Shown here: in pieces, positions 11,985 through 25,140 of the stretch
How positions within the stretch are numbered: position 1 is the first letter of the stretch
Layout: every line of letters starts with the position of its first letter
Assembly (NCBI RefSeq): GCF_035046485.1
Contig: NW_026917265.1
Coordinates: 42,614-106,613 of the forward strand
Direction of reading: 5' to 3'
Origin: Aedes albopictus
Taxonomy: Eukaryota > Arthropoda > Insecta > Diptera > Culicidae
DNA: 64,000 nt
Position numbers and translations under genes: made by a program
Notes under the pieces: model-generated
What the model saw: the letters and a program-made list of their open reading frames with translations, nothing else
The model's database searches: none
Told to the model about the DNA's origin: nothing

Positions 11985-14900
11985 TACTTTAAAAAATAAA
12001 CCTTTTACAATTCTTGTTAATATTTTTTCAAAATTTCTCTGACATTTATCCGAGAGCTCTCATGTTCAATTCAATAAGAGCTCAATTCTTTCAAGACTGT
12101 AATAGAGATTTTCTTAGGATTTCGATAAAAAATCTGCACACGATTTCAAAGATAAAACTTTCCAAGTTGTTGTATAAGTCCTTTTAGGATTTTTATGATA
12201 ATTTTCTTTCTTGTGAGGTTCAGTACACTTGTATGCTTCACGAATTATTTTTTGTTAATCTTCCATAAAATGCATTACTCAACAAATCAGTGCTCTTCGT
12301 TCAGATATCACTTCCAGAAGTTCTTCAGATTTTCTCAATTTAAAACTTTGCAACTGATGCGTCTCGACGGGAAACTACAGCATCTCCACAACTTCATCGT
12401 CGAATGAAAACCCATCGCCAGCCAAATCGGTCCGTTGCCGTTTCTGACAGATCGATAATGACAGTACAGCAAAAGTTACTTTATCGCTGAAAGGCACCTC
12501 CGCCCGTGTTGTCTCCGGCGCGATGGAACAAAAGAAAGTCACTTTCTTTCTTCGGAGGCACCTCTTCTCGAGACGGGCTCGAGCGCCTGGAACAAGGCGT
12601 AGACCGTACCTAGATAGAGGTGGAGAGCGCGAAAACTCCCATTAAATATGCAACAACACCACGGTGAATGCAACATATGAAAAACTTTCCCAGCCACCCA
12701 CAATGCTCCCGGCCAGAATCCCTCTTTCCCACCCGAACCGAACCAACTTACAATTGATAATCTTCAGCTCTTTGTTGTCACTTATGGGGGGAGCGCTCCA
12801 CGGAACAACGGAACAGTGGTACTAATCCAGTTGAAAAGTTTGATTTTATTACTAAAACAATATATTTACCATACAGGTAATGGTTTCGACCATATAGTAA
12901 GTCGTTAGGTATGCCACCCGAAAAATGTCTCCAAGCCAATAACTTGCAATATCATGACAATATAAAACAATGAAACTACCGTTATACTATATAGAACTAT
13001 AAACTAACTATACGGTTTACAATAAAACCTAGAAACATAATGGTTATGTAAGATAAAACTATTTCAGCTTCTTCTAAATCTGAAGAAATTGTGTATTATT
13101 TTCGACAGCGTTCAATCTATTATAAAAAGAAGCTTCGTATTTTGACTATGGATGATAACCTGTATTGTTTTGATATTGTTTAATGACCAAAGTTACATAA
13201 TTTTCCACAGTTTCACTGTTATGTACTGTATTACTACCTTTGCTTCAATTCAGGGGGCTAATAAAATTTTAACTTCATGTCACATCGAAAAAACAATACA
13301 GTAACATCATATGTTATATTTATGCAATTTTCAGTCCACTGCTTCATATATTCTACGAGCATTCAAGAAGCATATTTACGAAAAAATATTATCCATATCA
13401 TTTTATCCAAAATACTTGAAACCCCATTCTTTTTGACCACCGTTTGCCGAAGTTGGCGAAGGCGACCGCTTTGGCATTCTTCCAGGTGCCTCCCCAGTAG
13501 TTTGTATTCTTTCCCCCGGTATGACGAACAGAGTGCCATATCATAACGCGGCAATGATTACTGCGAGGACGACGACGTCAGCAAGGACAATCGTGACTCT
13601 GACAAGGCGAGGCTGGGGCCGCAGCGACAGTGACAGAAGCCAATTGCCCCCTCTTCCTCCTCGGTTCGAGTCGGGTACCCGCCTTCGTGTCGCAATTTTG
13701 CAAACAAGACTATTTGATTGCAGGGAAAGTTGGTTTCATACTCCTCCTACTCTTGTTCCTTCCACAAAGACCAACTATATAGGAGTCCTGGCCGGGACTT
13801 GATTCAATATTTATTTAAAATGGTTAAAGAAATTCCCATGGGTGATGGGAACGATTCTGTGGAAGAAAAAAGAAACGAACGGAAGAAGTGGGGAGGGGCT
13901 GGCGAAGTTTGGGCAGTGCGCTGATAAGAGTCTACAAAAGAACACGACGCCCTACGGTGCACAGAAGAAACGGTGCCCTCTTTTACATCTGAGGTAAAGT
14001 CTCTAAACAGATGTGTAAAATTACTATAAAATAACGCAAATTTACGGAGCGTTTTGCATATTTGATAAGAGTTCTTTAAATGTTATCACTGTTGATTCAA
14101 CGTTTGATGTAAATTTATTCTATATTTCACAGAATGCCTCAAAACTAAGCTCTGCAAGTAACTCAGAAAATTTATTTTAATTTAGGCAACGTCGTTCCAA
14201 AAATTTTCCTTGTTTAATACGAATCAAATAATTTTACATGGAAACTATTGATTTAGGTTGATGTAATTTTACATGCCAACTTATCTGATTTTTAGTGCCA
14301 ATACAAATAAAACAGGCGATAATATATTTATTGAATTACATGTAATGTAATTCTACAGGTAATGTTACTTTTTGTGTAATTTTACATTCCGCAGCGCTTT
14401 TTTACAGTGCTTGAATAAAATTGCATTTCTCCCGGGAACCAGTTGCATTCTGACTCCTCGCTCGCTTTCAAGCGCGAGAATTGCCCAGTGAAGAAAGAAG
14501 TCGAAGTAAAAGTTTTCCACCAGTTCCAGATTTTAGTGGCCTTCCGTAGACGTGGGCCAAGTGAGCACTGGAGTGGTAAGTACTAGAGGGAGCTCCTTCC
14601 ACCCAAGACTGTGTGCACTGTTGATTCGCGCGTCGTCACGGTTCGAAGTTTTCCGCAGCAGATTTTCCACTTTTGCAATCTGTGAAGAAAGTTTAGTCCG
14701 AGCTGGTTCGATTGGTGATTGGTGTGGAAATGATTGGTTTCGATGGAGGAGAAACGGGACCGGGAATAAGGAGGCAAATTATTGAAACGAGGTTTCGATT
14801 TCACCAATTGGAATGGCAACGTTAGGAACGACAGCTGGCACTAGCACTCAGGATTAAATTAAAATGTATTTGAAGCGTAATTAGGACTTGCTGGAATCAT

Positions 14901-15110
14901 AATCGTTTTGGAGAAATTAAGAAGATTTTAAAGTTTGCTTTCAGAATCTTACCAAGTTTGTCCGTAGTATCCAAACAAAAATCTTTTGAGCATTCCGGAA
15001 ACAATCAGCCAAGAGCCTTGTGAAAAAAATGCAGATGATAATCTTCTCATGAATCTGATGCGGAAACTATAAGGATTTTGGAGATACTAGTACTCGCAAA
15101 ATTGTGAATA
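11985..15110. other. Single-copy spacer between arrays A2 and A3
   Basis: Holds AT-rich sequence with ACCATA/TATGGT motifs (about 12830-13260), a perfect small palindrome AAAGAAAG-TCA-CTTTCTTT (12531-12549), flanking direct repeats of GGCACCTC (12493-12500 and 12557-12564), and a candidate MITE at 13960-14409. Short open frames around 13277-13924 and 14552-14819 overlap one another on both strands, have no recognisable domain and are judged spurious. Confidence 0.55.
13960..14409. mobile_element. Candidate 450-bp MITE with CACTGTAAAAA-type end
   Basis: The right end, read inward on the bottom strand, is CACTGTAAAAAAGCGCTG followed by CGGAA. This closely matches the left end of the 39624 element (CACAGTAAAAATGCGCTG followed by TGGAA). 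The left end (CACAGAAGAAACGGTG) is a weaker match. The interior is AT-rich, repeatedly shows TGTAATTTTACAT-type inverted motifs, and holds a local hairpin (TTTTACATCTG 13981-13991 against CAGATGTGTAAAA 14008-14020). No coding capacity is seen. Target duplication is unclear (TG on both sides at best). The assignment rests mainly on the shared right end. Confidence 0.42.
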
Positions 15111-16060
15111 TGATGAGAATTCTCTCAGGATTCTGGTGAGAATCCTCTCAGGATTCTGGTGAGAATCCTCTCAGGATTCTGGTGAGAATCCTCTCAGGAT
15201 TCTGGTGAGAATCCTCTCAGGATTCTGGTGAGAATCCTCTCAGGATTCTGGTGAGAATCCTCTCAGGATTCTGGTGAGAATCCTCTCAGGATTCTGGTGA
15301 GAATCCTCTCAGGATTCTGGTGAGAATCCTCTCAGGATTCTGGTGAGAATCCTCTCAGGATTCTGGTGAGAATCCTCTCAGGATTCTGGTGAGAATCCTC
15401 TCAGGATTCTGGTGAGAATCCTCTCAGGATTCTGGTGAGAATCCTCTCAGGATTCTGGTGAGAATCCTCTCAGGATTCTGGTGAGAATCCTCTCAGGATT
15501 CTGGTGAGAATCCTCTCAGGATTCTGGAGAGAATCCTCTCAGGATTCTGGAGAGAATCCTCTCAGGATTCTGGAGAGAATCCTCTCAGGATTCTGGTGAG
15601 AATCTTCTCAGGATTCTGGTGAGAATCTTCTCAGGATTCTGGTGAGAATCCTCTCAGGATTCTGGTGAGAATCCTCTCAGGATTCTGGTGAGAATCCTCT
15701 CAGGATTCTGTTGAGAATCCTCTCAGGATTCTGGTGAGAATCCTCTTAGGATTCTGATGAGAATCCTCTTAGGATTCTGGTGCGAATCCTCTTGGGATTC
15801 TGATGAGAATCTTTTCAGGATTCTGGTGAGATTTTTGTCAGAATTCTGGTGAGAATCTTTTTAGGATGCTGGTGAGAATCTTCCCAGGATTTTGGTGAGA
15901 ATCTTCTCAGGATTCTGATGAGAATCCTCTCAGGATTCTGATGAGAATCCTCTCAGAATTCTGGTGAGAATCCTCTCAGGATTCGCAGGGAATTCTCTCA
16001 GGATTCTGATGAGAACTGTTATGCGAATCCTTCCAGGATTCTGGTGAGAACCTTTTTGGA
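15111..16060 (+). repeat. Satellite array A3, GGTG linker
   Basis: About 41 units. 15111-15790 is nearly homogeneous with linker GGTG, with four GGAG units around 15526-15590. The right third decays: ACGATG-type linkers, TTTTCAGG centres and small indels up to 16060. The block is the exact reverse complement of the CACC-linker units that dominate array A4, 3.4 kb away. Confidence 0.97.
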
Positions 16061-19000
16061 TCGTCGATGATTGTCAGCAGGATCATAATAATTCCTGAAA
16101 GATTTGAATTAGGTTTATCCATTTCAGTCAACTTGCTCCATTCCATCGTAGTTATCAGTATATTAGTGCTGCTTGATTGTGCGAATCCATCCAATATTTG
16201 CAATGTTGCATCTACGCCACCGAACTAACTAATCCATTGACTTCTCCGCCACCACTACCTATCAACCGAATCAACCCAACTAGCCTCTCTCTAATTACAT
16301 TCCCATCCCTGCCCCCTATTCCCGGACAACCTACTCGCATGTCATCACTAATCCAACAAACCCTTCGGCCGATGGTCCGTGTGGTAGTAAATTACAATAT
16401 CGCACGTCGCATGGTGTTTGAGTTGTTGGTCACGGCTATTGTTATAGTTCGTGTAGGCTTCGCAACCTTCCCATCCACCCCCTCCTCCCCTTCGAAAACC
16501 TGCACAAATCCCGTCGAAATTAACCCCGTCAATTAGCAAAACGCTGGGATCGAACAAATTGCTCGATAATTACGACGAACGGGGCCTGTGACCTTTCACA
16601 AGCGGACCCGGTTTGAAACTGGGTTGTGGTAGTAGAATGTGCTGTATTGTTCAATAATGGTACGTTTTATGGTTCCTACGATTCAAAAACCCCAACTTGA
16701 CGATACGCCTTATGGTTGCACAATAACCATACCATACGAACCATTCATAACACAATAGTAATAAACAGTAGGCTGATGGCACACAATGAATGCAATGGTT
16801 TTGTTATGGTTGCACTATAACACATATGGTTGATGATAATATCAGAATAGCATAATGTTACCTAGTGCAATCACTAGAACACTTTTCTTGAATTATTTGT
16901 TAAATTTGGGAACAAACCATAAGTGTTATAGTTTCACTATGGTTTTTACCGAACACAAATCAATTAACTCTTAGTAATTGAACATAATCTGTTATCATAT
17001 CGGAATCCTTAATCAACAAAGTTTTATGCGGGATATCCTTCCGCTAATAAGCGGTTGAGGATGAGTGGAAAGGGGTCACTGTGACGCGAGGCTTCTTTTA
17101 TTATATTTCGAGGGTCGCGCTCGCACACAATAGTACACCTTTTTGGTTGGGGCCACCCCTGGAACCGGAACAGTACAGTTGTAAATGAATTACTTCCGCA
17201 CGATTTCCGTTCTCTCCCACACCGACTCCACTACCGCGCAATCCAGAGTAATAGAAATATACAAATACTTCAATATTGAAGTGGTAAGAGGGCTGGGGAG
17301 TTGGCGGGGATGTTACATGTCGCTTCTACAGCACACCGGACACAACAAGGTCCGACTGGCTGTGACTACGGATGCCGCCGACCGATGGAATTCATTGAAC
17401 TAATAAATTTATGCATTCTTGTTGATGAATACCAATTTTTCCGATGGAGGAGCTGGTGAAATCGTGGGGGGTAGAAGGGAGGAAGAGAGGTTCAATTGCA
17501 CCTGTGTGCCTCTGTCCGGAACCGTGTGCACTCTGTTTAATTTAGATTCCGGTAATTATCCGCTCTGTTTCGAGGGAACATTACCTGTTTGCTGTTCGGT
17601 AGAAGTGCGTGCATTGTGTGTGCGTGAATTCAGGCGTATGTTATATTATGATAAGTGGAATGGTACGAGGTATGATTCAAAAGAAATTGAAGGTCTTAGC
17701 TGTTTTTAGAGGCGGAATAATTTCAACAATGATTTTGATTACTGGTCGTATGGGTTGAGATAATGGGAGTATTAGCAACAATAATTTTAAAAACGATTTA
17801 ATAACTATTGACATTATAGTTAAATGATAACGGGTGTTGATCAAGTTAGTTAGGTCATCGTCTGTTTTTCATGATTTTCAATTCACTTGTTGAGACTTTG
17901 ATAATAATAATCCTGTGCCTCTATATTTACCATAACCATTATGGTGTGGTAATAGTTTCTTGTAATTCTGAATAGATTTCATCATTTTGTATTTGTTCAA
18001 CATTACTTCTTAATGATTCCATGCATTTCGTGTCTAAAGGACTACTCGTTTGAATTGAGGCACTTGACAGTAAAACTAATAATTACCTTTTGGCTTATGG
18101 TAGTTTATCGTTTTCAATGATTTTCTAAAACTTTCATTATTTTCTTCATTTCGCTATCATTTTTATGAATTGTTGTATTTCACTCAATTTCCCAGCAGTG
18201 AGCCCTCACATGATTCAGCGGAAAAAGCTCAAATTGAGGCCACCACCACTACACTTGAACGTGTGAAGGTGAAAAACTTTTCGTCGTAAATTTAATTAAC
18301 AAATCACCAGGATTCTTCACCATCTCCAGGTTGGTGCCGACGCCGACACCAACGACGGCGGAAAAGTCCAACGCCTTGCCCTTTTTTTATCCCGTCAATC
18401 GACCCCCCTCGAGGCGCCTACCTGTGGCGCCCATGCTGGCTAGAGGGGCACCAAGAGTTGCAAGCTAAAATTTAATTAAATTTTGCCAAACCACCTGAGT
18501 GAAACCAAGCAGCTCGCCTGCCCCCGTTCCTCTATTCTCACCACTTTGCAGTCGTCGCGTTACAACTTGTGTTGCCCGAAAACCCATCACCACCACATCA
18601 TACATGAGCTGTTTGGAGTCGGCACCGCACACACTAGTGTAGTAGTGGTGGAGCCCCCTACAGTCTCTCGAAACAAGCTAGCAGGAATAAAAAATAAACA
18701 TGAGGAAAACGATGACGTTTGGCTGGAAGCTTTCTGTAACGTGTCCTGGATTTTTGGAAGGTGCTTTGATCCTTTTTGGGTCAGGTGGGAAGCCCGAGTG
18801 GAGACTCCTTTGCTGCACAATTCATGAATTTCAGTGTGGAGCAAAATTATATTTCATCAAAAACGATACCTGTTATGGTTGTCCAAAGGTTATTTTACTC
18901 TGTTCACAGTTAAGTAAAAAAACAGTGCTTTTGAGCTTACTTGTATGTTATCAGTAAGTTATCAAATTGTTGATAACAAATAGCACATAAATGCCAAATA

Positions 19001-19420
19001 TTGTCCCGATTAAATAATTGTTCTTTGTATGGTTACTATGAAAATAAAAACTGTAAGAGTGTTGAAACCAGGATTCTTACCTAATCATTCACCTCTTTCC
19101 GGGACATTCCACCTGCAGGAAAAGCTTGTGCAACAAAATGGATTTTAATCCTCTCCCGAAACTGCTAGTTGTAGACCATTCGGGATCCTGTACGTCACGT
19201 TCACCATGGACGGTTGGGTTAATCCTTTATTTTTACCCAGTATGAACCGGGACCAGGATGAGGACGTTCCTGGATTATTGGGAATTTGCATTGGATCGAA
19301 TGGTGGGAAATAGTTTGGCGTGTTGCGCCTTGCCTGTACTATCTCGATTTGCAAACAACCAAAGATTTTGCAAGGATTGGTTTTTGTTATACGGGGCTGA
19401 AGAGAACAAGAGGAATGCTA
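16061..19420. other. Single-copy spacer between arrays A3 and A4
   Basis: AT-rich stretches rich in ACCATA/TATGGTT inverted motifs occur at about 16620-16990 (for example ATGGTT-GCACAAT-AACCAT) and 17740-18200 (imperfect palindrome around 17927-17952). GC-richer parts carry short overlapping open frames on both strands (16177-16536, 16348-16557, 17185-17709, 18483-18957, 19145-19473). None has a recognisable domain, signal peptide or splice framework, so none is called as a gene. Confidence 0.55.
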
Positions 19421-22400
19421 ATTCTGAGTGGATTCTCCTCAAAATCCTGACAGGATTCTCCCCAGAATTCTGAGAGGGTTCTCCTCATAATCCTGAGAGG
19501 ATTTTCCTCAGAATCCTGACAGAATTTTCTTCAGAATCCTGAGAGGATTTTCTTCAAAATCCTGATTTAATTCTTCTCAGTGTTCTGAGAGGGTTCTCGC
19601 TAGAATTCTGAGAAAATTCTCACCAGAATTCTGAGAGGAATCTCACCAGAATCCTGAGAGGATTCCCACCAGAATCCTGAGAGGATTCCCACCAGAAACC
19701 TGAGAGGATTCTCACCAGAATCCTGAGAGGATTCTCACCAGAATCCTGAGAGGATTCTCACCAGAATCCTGAGAGGATTCTCATCAAACTCCTGGGAGGA
19801 ATTCTGAGAGAATTCTCAACATAATTCTGAGAGGATTCTCAAACAGAATCCTGAGAAGATTCACAACAGAAACCCGAGAGGATTTCCAACAGAATCCTGA
19901 GAGGAATATCATAGGATTCTGAGAGGATTCACAACACAATCTTTTGAGGATTCTCAACAGAATCCTGAGAGGATTCTCAACAGAATCCTGAGAGGATTCT
20001 CAACAGAATCCTGAGAGGATTCTCAACAGAATCCTGAGAGGATTCTCAACAGAATCCTGAGAGGATTCTCAACAGAATCCTGAGAGGATTCTCAACAGAA
20101 TCCTGAGAGGATTCTCAACAGAATCCTGAGAGGATTCTCAACAGAATCCTGAGAGGATTCTCAACAGAATCCTGAGAGGATTCTCAACAGAATCCTGAGA
20201 GGATTCTCAACAGAATCCTGAGAGGATTCTCAACAGAATCCTGAGAGGATTCTCAACAGAATCCTGAGAAGATTCGCAACAGAATCCTGAGAAGATTCTC
20301 AACAGAATCCTGAGAGGATTTTCAACAGAATCCTGAGAGGATTCTCAACAGAATCCTGAGAGGATTCTCAACAGAATCCTGAGAGGATTCTCAATAGAAT
20401 CCTGAGAGGATTCTCAACAGAATCCTAAGAGGATTCTCAACAGAATCCTGAGCGGATTCTCAACAGAATCCTGAGGGAATTCTTCACAGAATCCTAAGAG
20501 GATTCTTGGAGGATTCTTAACAGAATCATGAGAAGATTCTTAACAGAATTCTGAGAGGATTCTTAACAGAATACTGAGATGATTTTTAACGGAATCCTGA
20601 GAGGATTCTCACCAGAATTCTGAGGGGATTCTCACCAGAATCCTGAGAGGATTCTCACCAGAATCCTGAGAGGATTCTCACCAGAATCCTGAGAGGATTC
20701 TCACCAGAATCCTGAGAGGATTCTCACCAGAATGCTGAAAGGATTCTCACCAGAATCCTGAAATGATTCTCACCAGAATCCTGAAAGGATTCTCACCAGA
20801 ATCCTGAAAGGATTATCACAAGAATCCTGAGAGGATTCTAACCAGAATCCTGAAAGGATTCTCACCAGAATCCTGAAAGGATTCTCACCAGAATCCTGAA
20901 AGGATTCTCACCAGAATCCTGAAAGGATTCTCACCAGAATCCTGAAAGGATTCTCACCAGAATCCTGAAAGGATTCTCACCAGAATCCTGAGAGGATTCT
21001 CACCAGAATCCTGAAAGGATTCTCACCAGAATCCTGAGAGGATTCTCACCAGAATCCTGAGAGGATTCTCACCAGAATCCTGAGAGGATTCTCACCAGAA
21101 TCCTGAGAGGATGCTCACCAGAATCCTGAGAGGATTCTCACCAGAATCCTGAGAGGATTCTCACCAGAATCCTGAGAGGATTCTCCTCAGAATCCTGAGA
21201 GGATTCTCACCAGAATCCTGAGAGGATTCTCACCAGAATCCTGAGAGGATTCTCCTCAGAATCCTGAGAGGATTCTCACCAGAATCCTGAGAGGATTCTC
21301 ACCAGAATCCTGAGAGGATTCTCACCAGAATCCTGAGAGGATTCTCACCAGAATCCTGAGAGGATTCTCACCAGAATCCTGAGAGGATTCTCACCAGAAT
21401 CCTGAGAGGATTCTCACCAGAATCCTGAGAGGATTCTCACCAGAATCCTGAGAGGATTCTCACCAGAATCCTGAGAGGATTGTCACCAGAATCCTGAGAG
21501 GATTCTCACCAGAATCCTGAGAGGATTGTCACCAGAATCCTGAGAGGATTCTCACCAGAATCCTGAGAGGATTCTCACCAGAATCCTGAGAGGATTCTCA
21601 CCAGAATCCTGAGAGGATTCTCACCAGAATCCTGAGAGGATTCTCACCAGAATCCTGAGAGGATTCTCACCAGAATTCTGAGAGGATTCTCACCAGAATC
21701 CTGAGAGGATTCTCACCAGAATCCTGAGAGGATTCTCACCAGAATCCTGAGAGGATTCTCACCAGAATCCTGAGAGGATTCTCACCAGAATCCTGAGAGG
21801 ATTCTCACCAGAATCCTGAGAGGATTCTCACCAGAATCCTGAGAGGATTCTCACCAGAATCCTGAGAGGATTCTCACCAGAATCCTGAGAGGATCCTCAC
21901 CAGAATCCTGAGAGGATTCTCACCAGAATCCTGAGAGGATTCTCACCAGAATCCTGAGAGGATTCTCACCAGAATCCTGAGAGGATTCTCACCAGAATCC
22001 TGAGAGGATTCTCACCAGAATCCTGAGAGGATTCTCACCAGAATCCTGAGAGGATTCTCACCAGAATCCTGAGAGGATTCTCACCAGAATCCTGAGAGGA
22101 TTCTCACCAGAATCCTGAGAGGATTCTCACCAGAATCCTGAGAGGATTCTCACCAGAATCCTGAGAGGATTCTCACCAGAATCCTGAGAGGATTCTCACC
22201 AGAATCCTGAGAGGATTCTCACCAGAATCCTGAGAGGATTCTCACCAGAATCCTGAGAGGATTCTCACCAGAATCCTGAGAGGATTCTCACCAGAATCCT
22301 GAGAGGATTCTCACCAGAATCCTGAGAGGATTCTCACCAGAATCCTGAGAGGATTCTCGCCAAAATCCTGAGAGGATTCTCGTCAGAATCCTGAGAGGAT

Positions 22401-22839
22401 TCTCGTCAGAATCCTGAGAGGATTCTCGCCAGAATCCTGAGAGGATTCTCGCCAGAATCCTGAGAGGATTCTCGCCAGAATCCTGAGAGGATTCTCGCCA
22501 GAATCCTGAGAGGATTCTCGCCAGAATCCTGAGAGGATTCTCGCCAGAATCCTGAGAGGATTCTCGCCAGAATCCTGAGAGGATTCTCGCCAGAATCCTG
22601 AGAGGATTCTCGCCAGAATCCTGAGAGGATTCTCGCCAGAATCCTGAGAGGATTCTCGCCAGAATCCTGAGAGGATTCTCGCCAGAATCCTGAGAGGATT
22701 CTCGCCAGAATCCTGAGGGGATTCTCGCCAGAATCCAGAGAGGATTCTCGCTAGAATCCTGAGAGGATTCTCGCCAGAATCCTGAGAGGTTCCTTACCAG
22801 AATTCTAACAGGATTCTGCGATAATTATCCTGATAATTC
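19421..22839 (-). repeat. Satellite array A4, CACC linker, reverse orientation
   Basis: About 148 units with the GAG centre on the top strand. Order of linker blocks on the top strand: degenerate CCTC/CTTC (19421-19620); CACC (19620-19790); CAAC (about 19800-20560, mostly homogeneous from 19980 to 20480); CACC (about 20600-22350, with a run of CTGAAAGG-centred units at 20730-21000 and two CCTC units near 21180 and 21250); CGCC/CGTC (about 22350-22790). Both edges are degenerate and the middle is nearly identical, as expected if unequal exchange homogenises the interior. Confidence 0.98.
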
Positions 22840-25140
22840 TGGATCAACAAGTTAAACACAGGACCGATGAATTTCTCCTCTTAAGATACCGATATTAAAG
22901 GTGTTATTGAATCCTTAACTAATTAGACACCATAATAATCGAAACTTTTGCATTCAAAAGGAAACTTTCAACTTTAAAGGATCGATGAAATTAGCCCTTC
23001 TACTGACTGGCTGCAAACCGCAACACATTACCTGGCTGTAACTGAGAGTGTGGCGGCAAAGTTTTTTCTCCTCCCGAAGCAGTTGAAGCACTCAGCCAAC
23101 GCAGCAAAGCAACAACAACTAAACAACCAAACCGTGCTGAGTGTTTTCAATAATAAAAACCCCTTCTCAGGCGACTGCTCTGGGTACCGAAAAGGGAGAG
23201 GGAGTAGATAGAGGTATGTAACAGCATCAGTGCGGTTCCACAGTTCCACAGCTCTAATGGATATTATGAAGATAACCGAACCCGATCCAAAACTATGGTG
23301 GGTAGTTTGTTGCTGTCTGATGCCCCAGAGTTTGAGGTTATGTTCGGACGTGGTCGGAGCCGGACGGTGAAGGGTCACAAGAGGACGAAGGTGGGTATCG
23401 GTTTTTGCGGCTTCTTCCCGGGCAGCACTATCAAAGCTGAGCACTTGGTGCGTCACCGCGCTCTCAGCGCACCGAACTCGATTTTCCCTAAATTCGAAGG
23501 TGCTGCCATCTGTTGAGCGCCCCTCGGTGTATGCAACACCGAACGAGAGCGTTCGCACTTGCTCGCTTTGCCGGTTCCACCGGTGTAATGTATATTGAAA
23601 TTAAAGTAAAATCCATTAACAGATTAGCATAGAATGGTAATGAGACGGGGAAGGGCGGTGGCTGGACATGACGAGGGGACTTGGGTTGGTCCATCAGAAT
23701 AGTGGTTTTGTGCAAGTGAGGGATCAGAAAGCGCCCTCCGGCGGCACAGGTTAACTGACAAGCGCAAGTACAGAGTTTCGTTGTCGTCGTCGTTTGAAAC
23801 GAGATGGGCAAATAGACTGCGATATGGGAAAGGTAACCATTGCATTGTGGCATTTGCAAGTGACAATAGCGTTCCGATTGAACGATCATCCCATACAGGT
23901 GGTGCATACCTTCGGGCTGATTCTCGGCTTCAGCAGTGCACAAATCTGGCAACGGGCCCAGGTCAGAGATTAAGCCGATGACACTAATTAGATAGAAACC
24001 TCTGCCTTCTGATTTGACTGGGCCGTCTATAACTTCCTACTGCTGCTGGACTGCAGGTGACAATCCGTAGCCGATAATCTCTGCGGCACTGTCTATCTGT
24101 CGGTCAAAATCAAACACTTCTCTCTCTGATGTCTGCAATTGATTTAGCTTGAGAGATACGGTCAGGAGACGGTCAAGGTGGCAAACGTTGACTTTGGACA
24201 GTCGTCGTCATCGTCGGGTGCCATCGTCGCGTCGTCGTCACCGTCCGTCACGCTTATTGCCTAAAGCTTGGCCACCGTTCCCCGCTAGACAAACAAAACC
24301 GCAAAATGTGTCCACAAAATGCTTTTTGGTTAGGCCGATGGTTTCGTCGTACACGAATCGGATTTCGCAGTCTGTTCAGTTGTTGGGATGATCAATTTGA
24401 ATGAGCGTTTGAAAATGATCGAAAACATCAAATGATTTAGAAACTGCAAATCTGGCAACACTGAAATCGGTTGAAATTCACGATTCATCAGTTTAAAAAC
24501 ACTTCCAACTGTCAGATATTTCAATAAAAAATGTAAAATCGATAAAGCTAGTTCAATCAGAGGACCAAAACCGTCTTTCAAACTGACCATCAGGATCTCT
24601 GGCAACACTGATCTCATGACGTCGTATTGCACATCCCCATCAATTTCTTCTGCATAGTGTCCGGCCATCTAGTCTAGAACGTACAGGCGAATGTTGACAG
24701 ATGTAAATGCTTGGCCACGCGGTTGGGGGTCTGCCATCAACTCTGGCACGGGAGTTTTCGATGCGAATCATCACAGAGTGGCAGTCTTTGTTCTGGCCAT
24801 ATCCAGCTGGAATGCAGACAGAGTGCCCTTCGGATAAGAAAACAGTGCCAGCAGTGGCCCGGAGAAGTGTGAAGTGATTTTTTTTCTGGAATTCGCATGT
24901 TTTGGAAAGGAGACTGCTGTCATTGTTCTAAAGGTGGTTTCTGTGTTTGATGTGACAGCTGGAATGTGGCATACTACCACAGTGGTGATAAACATCAATG
25001 ACAGGACTCACATATGGATCTCGATTTTATAAATTGACTAGAACAAAGTGTAATTCATGGAAGAAATTCATAAGCAATTTAACGGAATTTTGAAGAAGAA
25101 TTAAAGAGAACTCCTAACAATTGTGCTAGAAAACTGTCAA
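22840..25140. other. Single-copy spacer between arrays A4 and A5
   Basis: GC-richer DNA with long but mutually overlapping open frames on the bottom strand (23028-23558, 176 codons; 23488-23952, 154 codons) and on the top strand (23295-23516, 23781-23981, 24149-24391). The translations show no domain, transmembrane topology or conserved motif I recognise. Overlap in several frames argues against them. A GTC/CGT trinucleotide-rich tract lies at 24200-24243. No RNA gene is seen. Confidence 0.5.
24200..24243. repeat. GTC/CGT-rich microsatellite tract
   Basis: Imperfect GTCGTC/CATCGTCG trinucleotide repeats, of the kind common in insect non-coding DNA. The corresponding Arg/Ser-rich reading (in 24149-24391 +) is a by-product of the tract. 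Confidence 0.8.

Noticed and set aside
23028..23952. 176- and 154-codon bottom-strand frames in single-copy DNA
   Set aside because: They overlap each other and top-strand frames, have no recognisable domain, and no convincing splice sites. Kept only as part of the spacer description.
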